Source: Nocardia wallacei (lineage in GTDB: Bacteria; Actinomycetota; Actinomycetes; Mycobacteriales; Mycobacteriaceae). From it: DNA of 64,000 nucleotides. A model generated the notes under the pieces. It made no database searches. It was not told the DNA's origin and saw nothing but the letters and a program-made list of their open reading frames with translations. Each line of letters starts with the position of its first letter. The stretch's first letter is position 1. The stretch lies in the NCBI RefSeq assembly GCF_029868745.1, contig NZ_JARWOP010000235.1, positions 29,265 to 93,264 of the forward strand. Reading direction: 5' to 3'. The translations under genes were made by a program, and so were the position numbers. Positions 1 to 7,579 of this stretch are shown here, piece by piece.

Positions 1-1
1 G

Positions 2-463
2 ACCCGGTCGGGCGTCATCGGCGCGAACGGCACCGTGCCGTGGCACATCCCGGAGGACCTGGCGCACTTCCAGGAGATCATCACCGGCCGCGCGGTCGTC
101 ATGGGCCGCAAGACCTGGGACGCGCTGCCCGCGGAGGCGCGCGTCGAGGAGGGTCGGCGCACCCTCGTCGTCACCCGCGATCCGGACTGGTCCGCCCCGG
201 GCGCCGAGCGTGCCGCCTCGATCGAGGAAGCGCTGACCGCCACCGATCCCGACGAGGTGTGGGTGATCGGCGGCGGCGAGACCCTCCGCACGGCAATGCC
301 TTACGCCACGGTGATCTCGGTGACGGAGGTATCCGCCGACGTGACCGGTGACGTGTACGCGCCGCAGATCTCGCGCGAGTTCGTCATGGCCTTCACCACC
401 GGGCTGTCGAAGTCGTCGAACGGCAAGGACTACTACGTTTTCCGCAGCTACGCCAGGCCGTAG
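2..463 (+). CDS. folA: Dihydrofolate reductase (5' end cut by window edge)
   Basis: Reduces dihydrofolate to tetrahydrofolate with NADPH in the cytosol and supports thymidylate and purine synthesis. The reading frame is open from base 2, so the N-terminus lies outside the window; the GTG at 35 is an internal Val, not a start. The visible part begins just after strand A with IGANGTVPWHIPEDL, the substrate loop with the P-W-H and the acidic helix (E/D near L) of DHFR, followed by VVMGRKTWDALP and the late VIGGGETLRTA NADPH-binding segment. About 153 residues are visible against about 160 for the family, so only a few residues are missing. It converges on yaeQ with a 2-base gap. Confidence 0.95.
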   Translation, partial: TRSGVIGANGTVPWHIPEDLAHFQEIITGRAVVMGRKTWDALPAEARVEEGRRTLVVTRDPDWSAPGAERAASIEEALTATDPDEVWVIGGGETLRTAMPYATVISVTEVSADVTGDVYAPQISREFVMAFTTGLSKSSNGKDYYVFRSYARP

Positions 464-465
464 GC

Positions 466-1008
466 TCACCCGAGCCGGTGCTCCTCGATCGGCGTGCTCA
501 GGCCTACGCCGTTGAGGTCCAGGTACACCTGGCGTTCGGTGACGGACACCCCGACGGTATTGCGGCGTTCGACCTGCGCGACGACGGCGTCGACGAAGCC
601 GGGATCGATGCCGTACAGCGGGATCGCCTCGGCGCGGTGAATGCGTTTGCCGCTCAGCTGCGCCAGCACCCGCGCGGGCTCGCGGTGGGTGTAGATGGCG
701 ACCCGATCGGCCAGTTTGCTGCCGCGATGCACGCGCTCGGCCGCGGGCGCGCCGATCTCGATCCAAGCGGTGAGCCGACCGGTGAGATCCCGCACCAGCA
801 CGGCGGGCTCGTCGGTGGACGACACGCCACCGTCGCTGAACGCGATGCCCTCTTCGTATTCGAGGAGATAGGCCAGCAGCCGGGTCACCATGAATTCGGC
901 CGTTTCCGACGGGTGGCGCGCTACCCGCAGTTCGACGTCCGCGTAGACGCCGCGGTCCACATCGGCGAGCTGGACGGCGAAGTTGTACACGGTCGCGCTG
1001 AGGGCCAT
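466..1008 (-). CDS. yaeQ: YaeQ family protein
   Basis: A 180-residue protein of the YaeQ family, which has a PD-(D/E)XK nuclease-like fold but no settled biochemical role. Diagnostic features are the start MALSATVYNFAVQLADVDR, the ARHPSET segment near residue 30 followed by M(V)TRLLAYLLEYEEG, and WIEIGAPAAERVHRGSK around residue 80. Length matches the family (about 180). It ends 2 bases from folA and sits 12 bases after the stop of the 2OG-oxygenase gene on the same strand, so the two may be co-transcribed. Family assignment is firm; function is not known. Confidence 0.9.
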   Translation of the reverse strand: MALSATVYNFAVQLADVDRGVYADVELRVARHPSETAEFMVTRLLAYLLEYEEGIAFSDGGVSSTDEPAVLVRDLTGRLTAWIEIGAPAAERVHRGSKLADRVAIYTHREPARVLAQLSGKRIHRAEAIPLYGIDPGFVDAVVAQVERRNTVGVSVTERQVYLDLNGVGLSTPIEEHRLG

Positions 1009-1020
1009 AGCCGCAGGAGC

Positions 1021-2046
1021 TTAGCCGCCCGCCACCGCTCGAGTACGTTCGGCCAGCACGTCGCCCCACCAGCGCTCGGCGACGGCCGGATGTGAGCGCA
1101 GCCAGCCGATCAGCGCGTTCTCGCCGTACTGCGCCAGTAGCGGATTGTCGGCGTCGGTGCTGACGCCGCGGGCCCGGGCCGCCAGTTCCGCCGGTAGCTC
1201 CAGCGGTTCGACCACGGCGTCCAGGCGCGGGCCGAGGAAGAACGGCACCGAGTAGCGGTCGACACCCGGCGGCGGGCTCAGCACGCGATGATTGGTCGCG
1301 GTCAGGTAGCCCTGGGTGGCGATCTCCAGCATCTCGCCGATATTGAACACGAAGCTGCCCGCGACCGGCACCGCATCGATCCAGCCGTCCGGGCCCTGCA
1401 CCTGGAGGCCGCCGACCTCGTCCTGCTGTAGCAGGGCCAGGTAGCCGTAGTCCTTGTGCGCGCCGACTCCTTGATCGTCGCCGGTGTCGCGGCCGGGATA
1501 GTGGATGATCTTGATGTGCGCCGACGCCTCCTCGTCGAACCAGGCGTCGAAATAGCCCTCGTCCTGGCCGAGCGCTACGGCCAACGCGCGCAACACTTCC
1601 CGGCTCACCCGCAGCACCTCCGCCTGCCAGGCCAGCGTCGTCGCGCGGAGTCGCGGCAGCGCCGCGGGCCACTGGTTGGGACCGATCAGCCGCTGCCACG
1701 CGGGCTGTCCGGGCGCGGACGGGAGGGGCTCGCGCTCGGGACCGATGTCGATCTGCTCGCGTCGGTCGGGCGAACCGGCGGTGTATTCGTGACCGGTACC
1801 GGTGTACCCGCGGAACTGCGGGGAGTGGATGTTCTCGATCTCCAGCCGTTGTTCCAGCGGCAGCGCGAAGAACTGCTTCGCCACCTCGAAAATTCCATTG
1901 GTCAACGACTCCGGAACTCCGTGGCCCACGACGTAGAAGAACCCGATTTCGTGTGCGGCATAACGCAATTCGTCCAGAAATCGCGCACGTTCCGCGGTTG
2001 TCCCGCGGAAGCGCGAAATGTCGATGAGCGGCAGGCGGGCGTTCAC
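1021..2046 (-). CDS. 2-oxoglutarate/Fe(II) oxygenase, isopenicillin-N-synthase-like
   Basis: Cytosolic non-heme iron oxygenase of the IPNS/2OG-Fe(II) superfamily. The N-terminal DIOX_N part shows LPLIDISRF and GFFYVVGHGVP. The C-terminal double-stranded beta helix carries the H-x-D ligand pair in GAHKDYGYLALL, the distal His in TNHRVL and the R-x-S co-substrate motif in DRYSVPFF. The open frame runs up to 2106, but the family begins a few residues before the PLIDIS strand, so I chose the GTG at 2046; a GTG six bases upstream is equally possible and neither has a strong ribosome-binding site. The substrate cannot be told from sequence. It is divergent from the TetR gene at 2206. Confidence 0.85.
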   Translation of the reverse strand: MNARLPLIDISRFRGTTAERARFLDELRYAAHEIGFFYVVGHGVPESLTNGIFEVAKQFFALPLEQRLEIENIHSPQFRGYTGTGHEYTAGSPDRREQIDIGPEREPLPSAPGQPAWQRLIGPNQWPAALPRLRATTLAWQAEVLRVSREVLRALAVALGQDEGYFDAWFDEEASAHIKIIHYPGRDTGDDQGVGAHKDYGYLALLQQDEVGGLQVQGPDGWIDAVPVAGSFVFNIGEMLEIATQGYLTATNHRVLSPPPGVDRYSVPFFLGPRLDAVVEPLELPAELAARARGVSTDADNPLLAQYGENALIGWLRSHPAVAERWWGDVLAERTRAVAGG

Positions 2047-2142
2047 ACGCACGATCGTAGGGACGGCCGTCGCGGCGGGAAACCGTTCCGCTCGAGGTGA
2101 ACGCAAGCACCGGCGAGCTCAGCGGCTGCGCCGGATAGAATA

Positions 2143-2157
2143 TGGAGAACATCTCCA
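2143..2157. promoter_or_regulatory. Palindromic operator upstream of the TetR gene
   Basis: TGGAGA-ACA-TCTCCA is a perfect 6-bp inverted repeat with a 3-base centre. It lies just downstream of a possible -10 element (TAGAAT, 2136-2141) and 49 bases before the TetR start codon. Size, symmetry and position fit a TetR autoregulatory operator. No -35 element is obvious. Confidence 0.6.
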
Positions 2158-2205
2158 CTTACGCAAGACCGAACGGGGAGTTCATCCGTTCTCGATGGAG
2201 GAACC

Positions 2206-2787
2206 GTGGACGCATCGCCGACAACGACGCCGACGGCGCGGCCGATGCGCGCCGACGCCCGCCGCAACTACGAGCGCATCATCGAGTGCGCGCGCGAGGC
2301 GTTCGCCGAGCACGGCCCGCAGGCCCCGCTGGACGATATCGCCCGCCGGGCCGGTGTCGGGCCGGGCACGCTGTACCGGCATTTCCCGCAGCGCGACGCG
2401 CTGATCGAGGCGGTCTACCGATCCAGCATCGAGGGGCTGGCCGCCGAGGCCCACAAGCTCGTCGAGACCCGCTCCCCCACAGACGCTTTGGAGCAGTGGT
2501 TCCGGGCCCAGGTCGACTTCGTGATGGACAAGCGCAGTCTCGCGGCCACGCTCAAGGCCGCCATCGACCGCGACTCCGCGACCTTCACCCTCTGCTCGAG
2601 CCTGATCACCGACGCGGCCGCCGCCGTCCTGCGTCCCACCCAGGAGGCGGGACTGGTCCGCGACGACATCCAGCCGCGCGATCTGCTGCGCCTGGGGCAC
2701 GGCATCGGCGTCGCCTGCGAAACCTCCCCGGACGCCGCCGACCGGCTGATCTCGGTCACCCTCGCCGGGCTGCGCAGCCAGGCGTAG
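2206..2787 (+). CDS. TetR/AcrR family transcriptional regulator
   Basis: A 193-residue DNA-binding repressor. The N-terminal HTH reads ARRNYERIIECAREAFAEHG, then APLDDIARRAGVGPGTLYRH (residues about 20-62), the canonical TetR fold with the G-T-L-Y-R-H-F recognition helix. The C-terminal 120 residues are the variable ligand-binding domain. The GTG at 2206 is preceded by GGAGG at good spacing, and a 15-bp palindrome lies 49 bases upstream. No exporter or enzyme gene follows in the same operon (the next gene starts 87 bases later and encodes DUF3159), so its targets are either itself, the divergent oxygenase, or genes elsewhere. Confidence 0.93.
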   Translation: MDASPTTTPTARPMRADARRNYERIIECAREAFAEHGPQAPLDDIARRAGVGPGTLYRHFPQRDALIEAVYRSSIEGLAAEAHKLVETRSPTDALEQWFRAQVDFVMDKRSLAATLKAAIDRDSATFTLCSSLITDAAAAVLRPTQEAGLVRDDIQPRDLLRLGHGIGVACETSPDAADRLISVTLAGLRSQA

Positions 2788-2874
2788 CGGCTCCGTCGCG
2801 AGAAGCTGTCCCCGCCGCGAGCATCGTGGCAGTATCTAGTTTGCTGATCGTCAACTGTGTAACCGTCTCACAGG

Positions 2875-3531
2875 ATGGTGGCCGTGGAATCGATCGACCA
2901 GCAGCGTTCGGGCGCTGCCGAGGCATGGGGCAAGTTCCGCGCGCTGGGCGGTGTTCAACACCTGATCGACGGCGCTGCACCGGCCATCGCATTCCTTGTC
3001 GGGTACGCGACCGTGAACGCCAAAATCGGGGTTCTCCTCGCGCTGGCCGTCGCCGTCGGACTCGGCGCCTTTCGATTGCTGAAGGGTGACTCGGTGAAGG
3101 TGGTCGCGATCTCGGTGGCCGTGGTGGTGGTGTTCTCGCTGTTCGTCGGAATCACCGGCGAGGGCCGCGGTTTCTACCTGCCCGACCTGATCCTCTGCGC
3201 GGTATTCGCGGTCGCGTTCGGTCTCACGCTGCTCACCGGGCGCCCGCTCACGCATTGGGTGTGCCGGCGCATCGGTCTCGAGCCCGCGGACGCGGCGGAT
3301 CCCCGGGCCCGGCTGCGGCTGCATCGGCGGGTCACGCTGGCGTGGTTCGTGTTCTGGGCGGTGCACCTGGTGGTGATGGTGCCGCTGTACGTCGCGGACA
3401 AGGTGGTGCTGCTCGGCACGGTCGCGCTGGTACTGGGCAAACCCGCGCTGGTGGTGATGATCGCGGGCACCTGGCTGTGGGTGCGGCGATCGCTGCGGCA
3501 CCCGACGCCGCGGCCTACGGTCGCACCATGA
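2875..3531 (+). CDS. DUF3159 family integral membrane protein
   Basis: A 218-residue membrane protein with five or six hydrophobic segments (roughly residues 35-65, 75-95, 105-120, 150-175 and 180-205). The segment FRALGGVQHLIDGAAPAIAF near residue 20 and the paired GATVNAKIG-type loops match DUF3159, a family of actinobacterial membrane proteins without an assigned function. The ATG at 2875 is weakly supported; a GTG at 2884 has AGGATGG in front of it and may be the real start. Its stop overlaps the ATG of the next gene (ATGA), so it is translationally coupled to the two DUF202 genes behind it. Confidence 0.8.
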   Translation: MVAVESIDQQRSGAAEAWGKFRALGGVQHLIDGAAPAIAFLVGYATVNAKIGVLLALAVAVGLGAFRLLKGDSVKVVAISVAVVVVFSLFVGITGEGRGFYLPDLILCAVFAVAFGLTLLTGRPLTHWVCRRIGLEPADAADPRARLRLHRRVTLAWFVFWAVHLVVMVPLYVADKVVLLGTVALVLGKPALVVMIAGTWLWVRRSLRHPTPRPTVAP

Positions 3532-3872
3532 CCGAGGAACAGGACGACGAGGACCTCGACTATCGCTTCACGCTGGCCAACGAGCGCACCTTCCTGGCGT
3601 GGATCCGCACGGCGCTCGGGTTGCTGGCCGGTGGTGTCGCCGTGCATACGCTGGCCCAGCCGTTCCATCACGTCGGCCTGCGCCGGACGCTGGCGGTGAG
3701 TTGCATCGTGCTGGCGGTGCTGGTGTCGGTCGGGGCCTATACACATTGGCGGGACGTACAGCGGCGCATGCGGCGCGGTGAGCCGCTCGCCGACACGGTG
3801 ATGGTGCCGCTGCTCGCCGTGGGCATCGCGGTCGTCTCCGTCGTGGCCGCGGTGGCGGTGCTCTACCGATGA
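3528..3872 (+). CDS. DUF202 (YidH family) membrane protein
   Basis: A 114-residue inner-membrane protein. The N-terminus contains the DUF202 hallmark LANERTFLAWIRTALGLLAGG (20 of these near residues 16-36), then two further hydrophobic helices. The start ATG overlaps the stop of the DUF3159 gene, and the stop overlaps the ATG of a second DUF202 gene, giving a tightly coupled three-gene membrane operon. Function of the family is not established. Paired DUF202 genes, one with an acidic N-terminus and one shorter, are a recurring arrangement in actinomycetes. Confidence 0.88.
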   Translation: MTEEQDDEDLDYRFTLANERTFLAWIRTALGLLAGGVAVHTLAQPFHHVGLRRTLAVSCIVLAVLVSVGAYTHWRDVQRRMRRGEPLADTVMVPLLAVGIAVVSVVAAVAVLYR

Positions 3873-4177
3873 CCGCGCCGACACTCGCCGCCGAACGCAC
3901 CGCGCTCGCCTGGCGCCGGACGGCCGTGGCGGCGATGGGCACCTCGGCGCTGTTCGTGCACGAGACCGTGGTCACGGGGTGGCGCGCCGCGTCGGCGGCG
4001 CCGGTGGCCGCGGCGCTGGGACTGCTGGCCCTCGCGGTCGTCAGTTATGTGCGTAATCGTTCACTGCGGCACGGACATTGGGGACACGGGACGGCGGTTG
4101 TCGCGGTGACGACGGTCGCGGTCATCGGGGTCGCGATCGTGGCGGCCGTGATCGGGTCCGTGAATCCCCTGTTCTAG
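3869..4177 (+). CDS. DUF202 domain membrane protein, second copy
   Basis: A 102-residue protein with the DUF202 signature AERTALAWRRTAVAAMGTSA at residues 8-27 and three predicted membrane helices. Its start overlaps the preceding DUF202 gene by four bases. The last 117 bases overlap, on the opposite strand, the 3' end of the MerR gene. It is shorter and has fewer acidic N-terminal residues than the first copy; the pair probably forms a hetero-oligomer, which is inference from the gene order. Confidence 0.85.
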   Translation: MTAPTLAAERTALAWRRTAVAAMGTSALFVHETVVTGWRAASAAPVAAALGLLALAVVSYVRNRSLRHGHWGHGTAVVAVTTVAVIGVAIVAAVIGSVNPLF

Positions 4178-4606
4178 CGCGGCGTGCGGGAAGGATTCTG
4201 GCGCGTCGAGGTCGGGGCGGAACTGCCGGGCGACGAAACGGGCGCAGTCCGGGCATTCGGCGATGACCGGGTGACGGCAGCTGAGGATGTGGGACAGGAA
4301 GCGGTCGGTGGCGCGCAGCAGCGCGATGCGGTCCCGGATTTCGGCGCGCTTGGCATCGATCAGCGCGATTCGGTCGTCGTGGCCGGCGTGGGCCATGCCG
4401 CGGATCCGGCTCAGTGACAGTCCGGTGCGTTGCAGTGTCCGGATCAGGCGCGCTTGATTCAGGGTCTGCTCGTCGTAGGTGCGGTGGCCCGACGGGCTGC
4501 GCGGCGGCGCGAGCAGGCCGACCGACTCCCAGTGCCGCAGCACGTGCGCGGCGATGCCGAGGGTGGCGGCGGCGTCGCCGATTCTCAGACCTGCCCTGGT
4601 ACTCAC
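4061..4606 (-). CDS. MerR family transcriptional regulator
   Basis: A 181-residue regulator with an N-terminal winged HTH: LRIGDAAATLGIAAHVLRHW, then ESVGLLAPPRSPSGHRTYDE (residues about 6-45), followed by a helical dimerisation region and a Cys pair (AECPDC). The GTG start at 4606 has an AGAGGAG ribosome-binding site. The final 38 residues, after FRPDLDAPES, are low-complexity Asp/Arg/His and lie antisense to the DUF202 gene, so the real domain ends near 4180 and the tail is probably a by-product of a missing stop. It is divergent from the MBL-fold gene, with an almost perfect 20-bp dyad between them. Confidence 0.85.
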   Translation of the reverse strand: MSTRAGLRIGDAAATLGIAAHVLRHWESVGLLAPPRSPSGHRTYDEQTLNQARLIRTLQRTGLSLSRIRGMAHAGHDDRIALIDAKRAEIRDRIALLRATDRFLSHILSCRHPVIAECPDCARFVARQFRPDLDAPESFPHAALEQGIHGPDHGRHDRDPDDRDRRHRDNRRPVSPMSVPQ

Positions 4607-4619
4607 GAATCTCCTCTTT

Positions 4620-4639
4620 ACTTCACGTCGACATGAAGT
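4620..4639. promoter_or_regulatory. MerR-type operator between divergent genes
   Basis: ACTTCACGTCGACATGAAGT is a 20-bp palindrome with nine of ten base pairs matched. It sits 14 bases from the MerR start and 67 bases before the MBL-hydrolase start. Length, symmetry and location match the dyads that MerR proteins bind within promoters with a long spacer. It is likely to control both genes. Confidence 0.65.
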
Positions 4640-4705
4640 TTTACGGTGACACCGAGGGTAGCGGCGGGGACGGTCCCGCCGCCTCGGCATCGAACGGAGG
4701 ACCGC

Positions 4706-5656
4706 GTGTCGGATCCGGTACAGACGCCCGGCGTCATCCAATGTTGCTCGGCGGCAATAGGTCTCGTACACGGCATGGTGCGGCCGCGGCAGCGCGACGA
4801 GCGGTTGCTGCGCTCGATCACCGACGCGGGACTGCCGACTCCACCGCGCACGGTGACCGTGACGGCGCTGCCGCAGGCGCCGCGACCGGTGCCGACCGCG
4901 GCGATCGTGGAGGGTGTGTTCACGCCGCGGCGGGTCGCCAACGCGCTGACGACATTCGTGGTGCGGCACCCGGAGGCGACGTTCCTCGTCGACCCGAGCG
5001 TGTGCGTGGATGCCGAGCATCGGGCGATCGCGCAACTGCCCGCGGTGCTGCGGGCCGCCGTGCGGCCGCCCGCGGATACCGTCGCCACCGTCGACGCGCT
5101 GGCCGCGGCGCCGCACCTGCCGCGACCGGATTTCGCCCTGCCGACGCACGCGCACTGGGACCACGTGTGCGGGTTACTGGACTTTCCGCAATTGCCGGTG
5201 CACCTGCATCGCACCGAGCACGAGTGGATCGCGAGCGGCCGGGTGGCTCCGGTCGGCGGGGTGCGCGACGCGCTGCGGGATCGCCCGATCGCCGAGTACG
5301 AACTGGACGGACCGCCGGTGCTCACCTTCACCCGCAGCCACGATCTATTCGGGGACGGGACTGTCGTGCTGGTGGATTTGGCGGGGCATACCCCGGGGAG
5401 CGTCGGGGTGCTCGCCTACACGCCGCGCGGCTGGGTTCTGCTCGCGGGTGACTCTGCCTGGCACCATCTGCAGATCGATACCGTGCGTCAGAAGGCAAGC
5501 TTCCCAGGCAATCTCGTAGATGCCGATCGTGAGGCGACCTTCCGGACCTTGCATCGGCTGCACTTGGCGCGCGAGGTCGTCACCATCGTCCCGACGCATG
5601 ACCATGACGCCGCTTTGAAGTTGGCCGATCTTGTCGATGGTGGCGTGAAAGATTGA
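4706..5656 (+). CDS. MBL-fold metallo-hydrolase
   Basis: A 316-residue metallo-beta-lactamase-superfamily hydrolase, probably cytosolic. The zinc motif is THAHWDH (about residues 151-157), with further ligands in LAGHTPGS (His near 224) and LLAGDSAWH (Asp near 244), and a terminal His in VPTHDHDA. I chose the GTG at 4706, which has GGAGG five bases upstream, over the longer open frame from 4646. The gene is transcribed away from the MerR regulator across a shared palindrome, so it is the likely target of that regulator. The substrate is unknown; the fold covers lactonases, thioesterases and others. Confidence 0.85.
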   Translation: MSDPVQTPGVIQCCSAAIGLVHGMVRPRQRDERLLRSITDAGLPTPPRTVTVTALPQAPRPVPTAAIVEGVFTPRRVANALTTFVVRHPEATFLVDPSVCVDAEHRAIAQLPAVLRAAVRPPADTVATVDALAAAPHLPRPDFALPTHAHWDHVCGLLDFPQLPVHLHRTEHEWIASGRVAPVGGVRDALRDRPIAEYELDGPPVLTFTRSHDLFGDGTVVLVDLAGHTPGSVGVLAYTPRGWVLLAGDSAWHHLQIDTVRQKASFPGNLVDADREATFRTLHRLHLAREVVTIVPTHDHDAALKLADLVDGGVKD

Positions 5657-5707
5657 GACGCAGTCAAATGCGAGGCTGATCGTGTTCCAGGCACCCGAAC
5701 CTCTGTG

Positions 5708-6277
5708 TCAGGTATCAAAGCGGCAAAACCACTGTTGTAACTCGCCGCTAGGAACCGATCTCGGCTCGTAGCCAGCGCGCTCGAAGAGTCGTTGACTTGG
5801 GAAGTTCCTGGTATGAATATTCGCAGTTGCCAGCACCACAGGCGCCATGCTTGCTCGTGCAAGTTCAGTGACAACGCTGCGCACTTCCTCTAATGCCCGA
5901 TCCGCAATCGCCCCACCCTGCCCACGCATAGTCCTGCTAACGCCGATAGCAGCGATATGAGCAGAGAGCAGAGCGGGAGAGGCTTCCGGCATTATGTGAG
6001 CGACTGCGAGGATTTCGTTGCTGCATTCAGACCACCCGACCACCAGTCGACTGCCTGCCTTCAAACACTGCGAACTCTGTCGAAGGATGCTTTGCGCATG
6101 CCACTCCCACGGTTTCGGATGCGGAAGCCTCCGCCCCTCCGGGGACTTAGGCCGCGGCTCAGTGCACGAAAACTCTTGAAATGGATGTTTTCTCGCTTCC
6201 GTGCGATCAGCAATCGTGCCCCAGCGGATATCAGCCGGATTCACTGTGCAGGCTGGCTGTTTGTTGTAGCCAACCAT
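5708..6277 (-). CDS. GNAT family N-acetyltransferase, coupled to the XRE-ImmA/IrrE gene
   Basis: A 189-residue acetyltransferase. The acetyl-CoA-binding core reads IAAIGVSRTMRGQGGAIADR (residues about 108-127; the R-G-Q-G-G is the pyrophosphate loop) and the late ANIHTRNFPSQRLFERAGYE matches the C-terminal GNAT strands. The N-terminal FSCTEP...HPKPWEWHAQS pattern is typical of one GNAT subfamily. Its start lies 37 bases inside the 3' end of the upstream XRE-ImmA/IrrE gene, in another frame, so the two are translationally coupled. The pair sits in a patch of clearly lower GC than its surroundings, pointing to acquisition. The target of acetylation is unknown. Confidence 0.8.
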   Translation of the reverse strand: MVGYNKQPACTVNPADIRWGTIADRTEARKHPFQEFSCTEPRPKSPEGRRLPHPKPWEWHAQSILRQSSQCLKAGSRLVVGWSECSNEILAVAHIMPEASPALLSAHIAAIGVSRTMRGQGGAIADRALEEVRSVVTELARASMAPVVLATANIHTRNFPSQRLFERAGYEPRSVPSGELQQWFCRFDT

Positions 6278-7401
6278 TCCTCCAGATCAGCATGGCTCGG
6301 CCGAGCGGCGAGAACTTGCTCATAGGCGTCGACGAAGTCTTGATCATCGTCGGGTTCGGGAAAGTCTATCTGGTCCACAGGTACGTCCAGCACCCACGCG
6401 AGGTGCTCGGGCGAGACAGCGCCAGACTCGACCCGACGCTGGAGCGCATCGACCAGAACAGAAGGGAACACGCGAGCAGCCGACTGTTGCTGACGCACAA
6501 TCACCTGTTTCGCTCCACCGATTGGTCCTTGATCTTCGCCTGCATTGGCGCGAATCAGATTTGGCGTGGTCTGCTTTAGCGCGGCAGCCACTTCCGCTGC
6601 CACTTGAACTCCAAGCGAAGCGAGTCGATTCTTCAGGGCCATCGTGGATACGCCCGTTTGCCAAAGAAATTCGGCAACGCCGCGCTGGTCCATCCGCTTC
6701 CAATCTTGCCCGACAATCAGGGCCTCCGGTAGAAGCAACTCTGCCGCGAAGTGATCTGCGGGCGCCTCATCCTTTTCTCCCGGTTCAGATTCTCCATCAT
6801 GATGTCCGAGCGCAAAATGAGCCAGCTCATGAGCCAACGACCAATTGCTCCGGAACCAGTACGGCGTTGTTGCGAGTATCACGATTGACCGTGAACCGAT
6901 ACTCAGAGAGTAATCGGTAGACAACATCGGCAAGCGGACAACGTCGACCCGTAACCGATCCTCGACAACCTCGCCGTAACTTCTCACGAAATGTTCGCCC
7001 AGCATTTCCCGCATGGCTGGTGCGTTATCGGGTAGCGGCATACTCGGCGAAGGCCCTTCGGGAAATGCCGCTTCGTAAGTTACGGCCACACGCTGAAGTA
7101 TCTCGTCATCGTGCTGTCGTCCCGGGTTGATTCGAAGACCTTGACCAGCATCCCAACTGTGCCGAGCAGCGATCCTGACGCGATGCGGATCCGGGTCGCC
7201 CGTCACCAGCCAATAGAGGTCGGTCCCGAGTTCGTCCGCAATACGGGCGAGTTCGACTGACGAGAATCCTCGCTGCCCGTTGAGAGCTCGCGACAACGCA
7301 TCGGTCTTCATGTTCACTCGTTCTGCGAGCTGCCGCTGACTCATGCCGAACGGCATACGTGACCGGATTCGATCACCTACTGCTAGCAGCTCGTTGTCCA
7401 T
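6241..7401 (-). CDS. XRE HTH plus ImmA/IrrE-type zinc protease
   Basis: A 386-residue two-domain protein. Residues 18-60 are a Cro/CI-type HTH (MSQRQLAERVNMKTDALSRA). A COG2856 (DUF955) metalloprotease domain follows, with the zinc motif HELAH at residues 191-195 and a third ligand at Glu221 in DHFAAELLLP. Such proteins bind DNA and cleave a repressor or antitoxin when induced. The last ~130 residues are unassigned. It overlaps the GNAT gene by 37 bases; XRE, COG2856 and GNAT genes are known partners in predicted toxin-antitoxin and stress modules. Palindromes at 7421-7450 just upstream suggest autoregulation. Confidence 0.9.
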   Translation of the reverse strand: MDNELLAVGDRIRSRMPFGMSQRQLAERVNMKTDALSRALNGQRGFSSVELARIADELGTDLYWLVTGDPDPHRVRIAARHSWDAGQGLRINPGRQHDDEILQRVAVTYEAAFPEGPSPSMPLPDNAPAMREMLGEHFVRSYGEVVEDRLRVDVVRLPMLSTDYSLSIGSRSIVILATTPYWFRSNWSLAHELAHFALGHHDGESEPGEKDEAPADHFAAELLLPEALIVGQDWKRMDQRGVAEFLWQTGVSTMALKNRLASLGVQVAAEVAAALKQTTPNLIRANAGEDQGPIGGAKQVIVRQQQSAARVFPSVLVDALQRRVESGAVSPEHLAWVLDVPVDQIDFPEPDDDQDFVDAYEQVLAARPSHADLEEWLATTNSQPAQ

Positions 7402-7420
7402 ACGCCCAGCCTACACTCGC

Positions 7421-7450
7421 GTTGGGAATATCCCAACACCAGTGGTGGGA
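7421..7450. promoter_or_regulatory. Tandem dyads upstream of the XRE-ImmA/IrrE gene
   Basis: GTTGGGA-ATA-TCCCAAC (7421-7437) is a 7-bp inverted repeat. Its right arm is reused in a second, imperfect dyad ending in GTGGGA at 7450 (eight of ten pairs). Three TGGGA/TCCCA half-sites therefore lie in 30 bases, 20-50 bases before the XRE start. This spacing fits cooperative binding of an XRE autorepressor. Confidence 0.55.
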
Positions 7451-7579
7451 TGCCAGTTGACATAGCGCCCGGGTTCGGGTGACCATCTCGCCAGGACCGG
7501 GTGCACAGATGCGCGACAACTTGACCCATCGCGCAGCGACCCTAGCCCGGTCCCACGGCTCAACCCGTATGGTCGCCGC

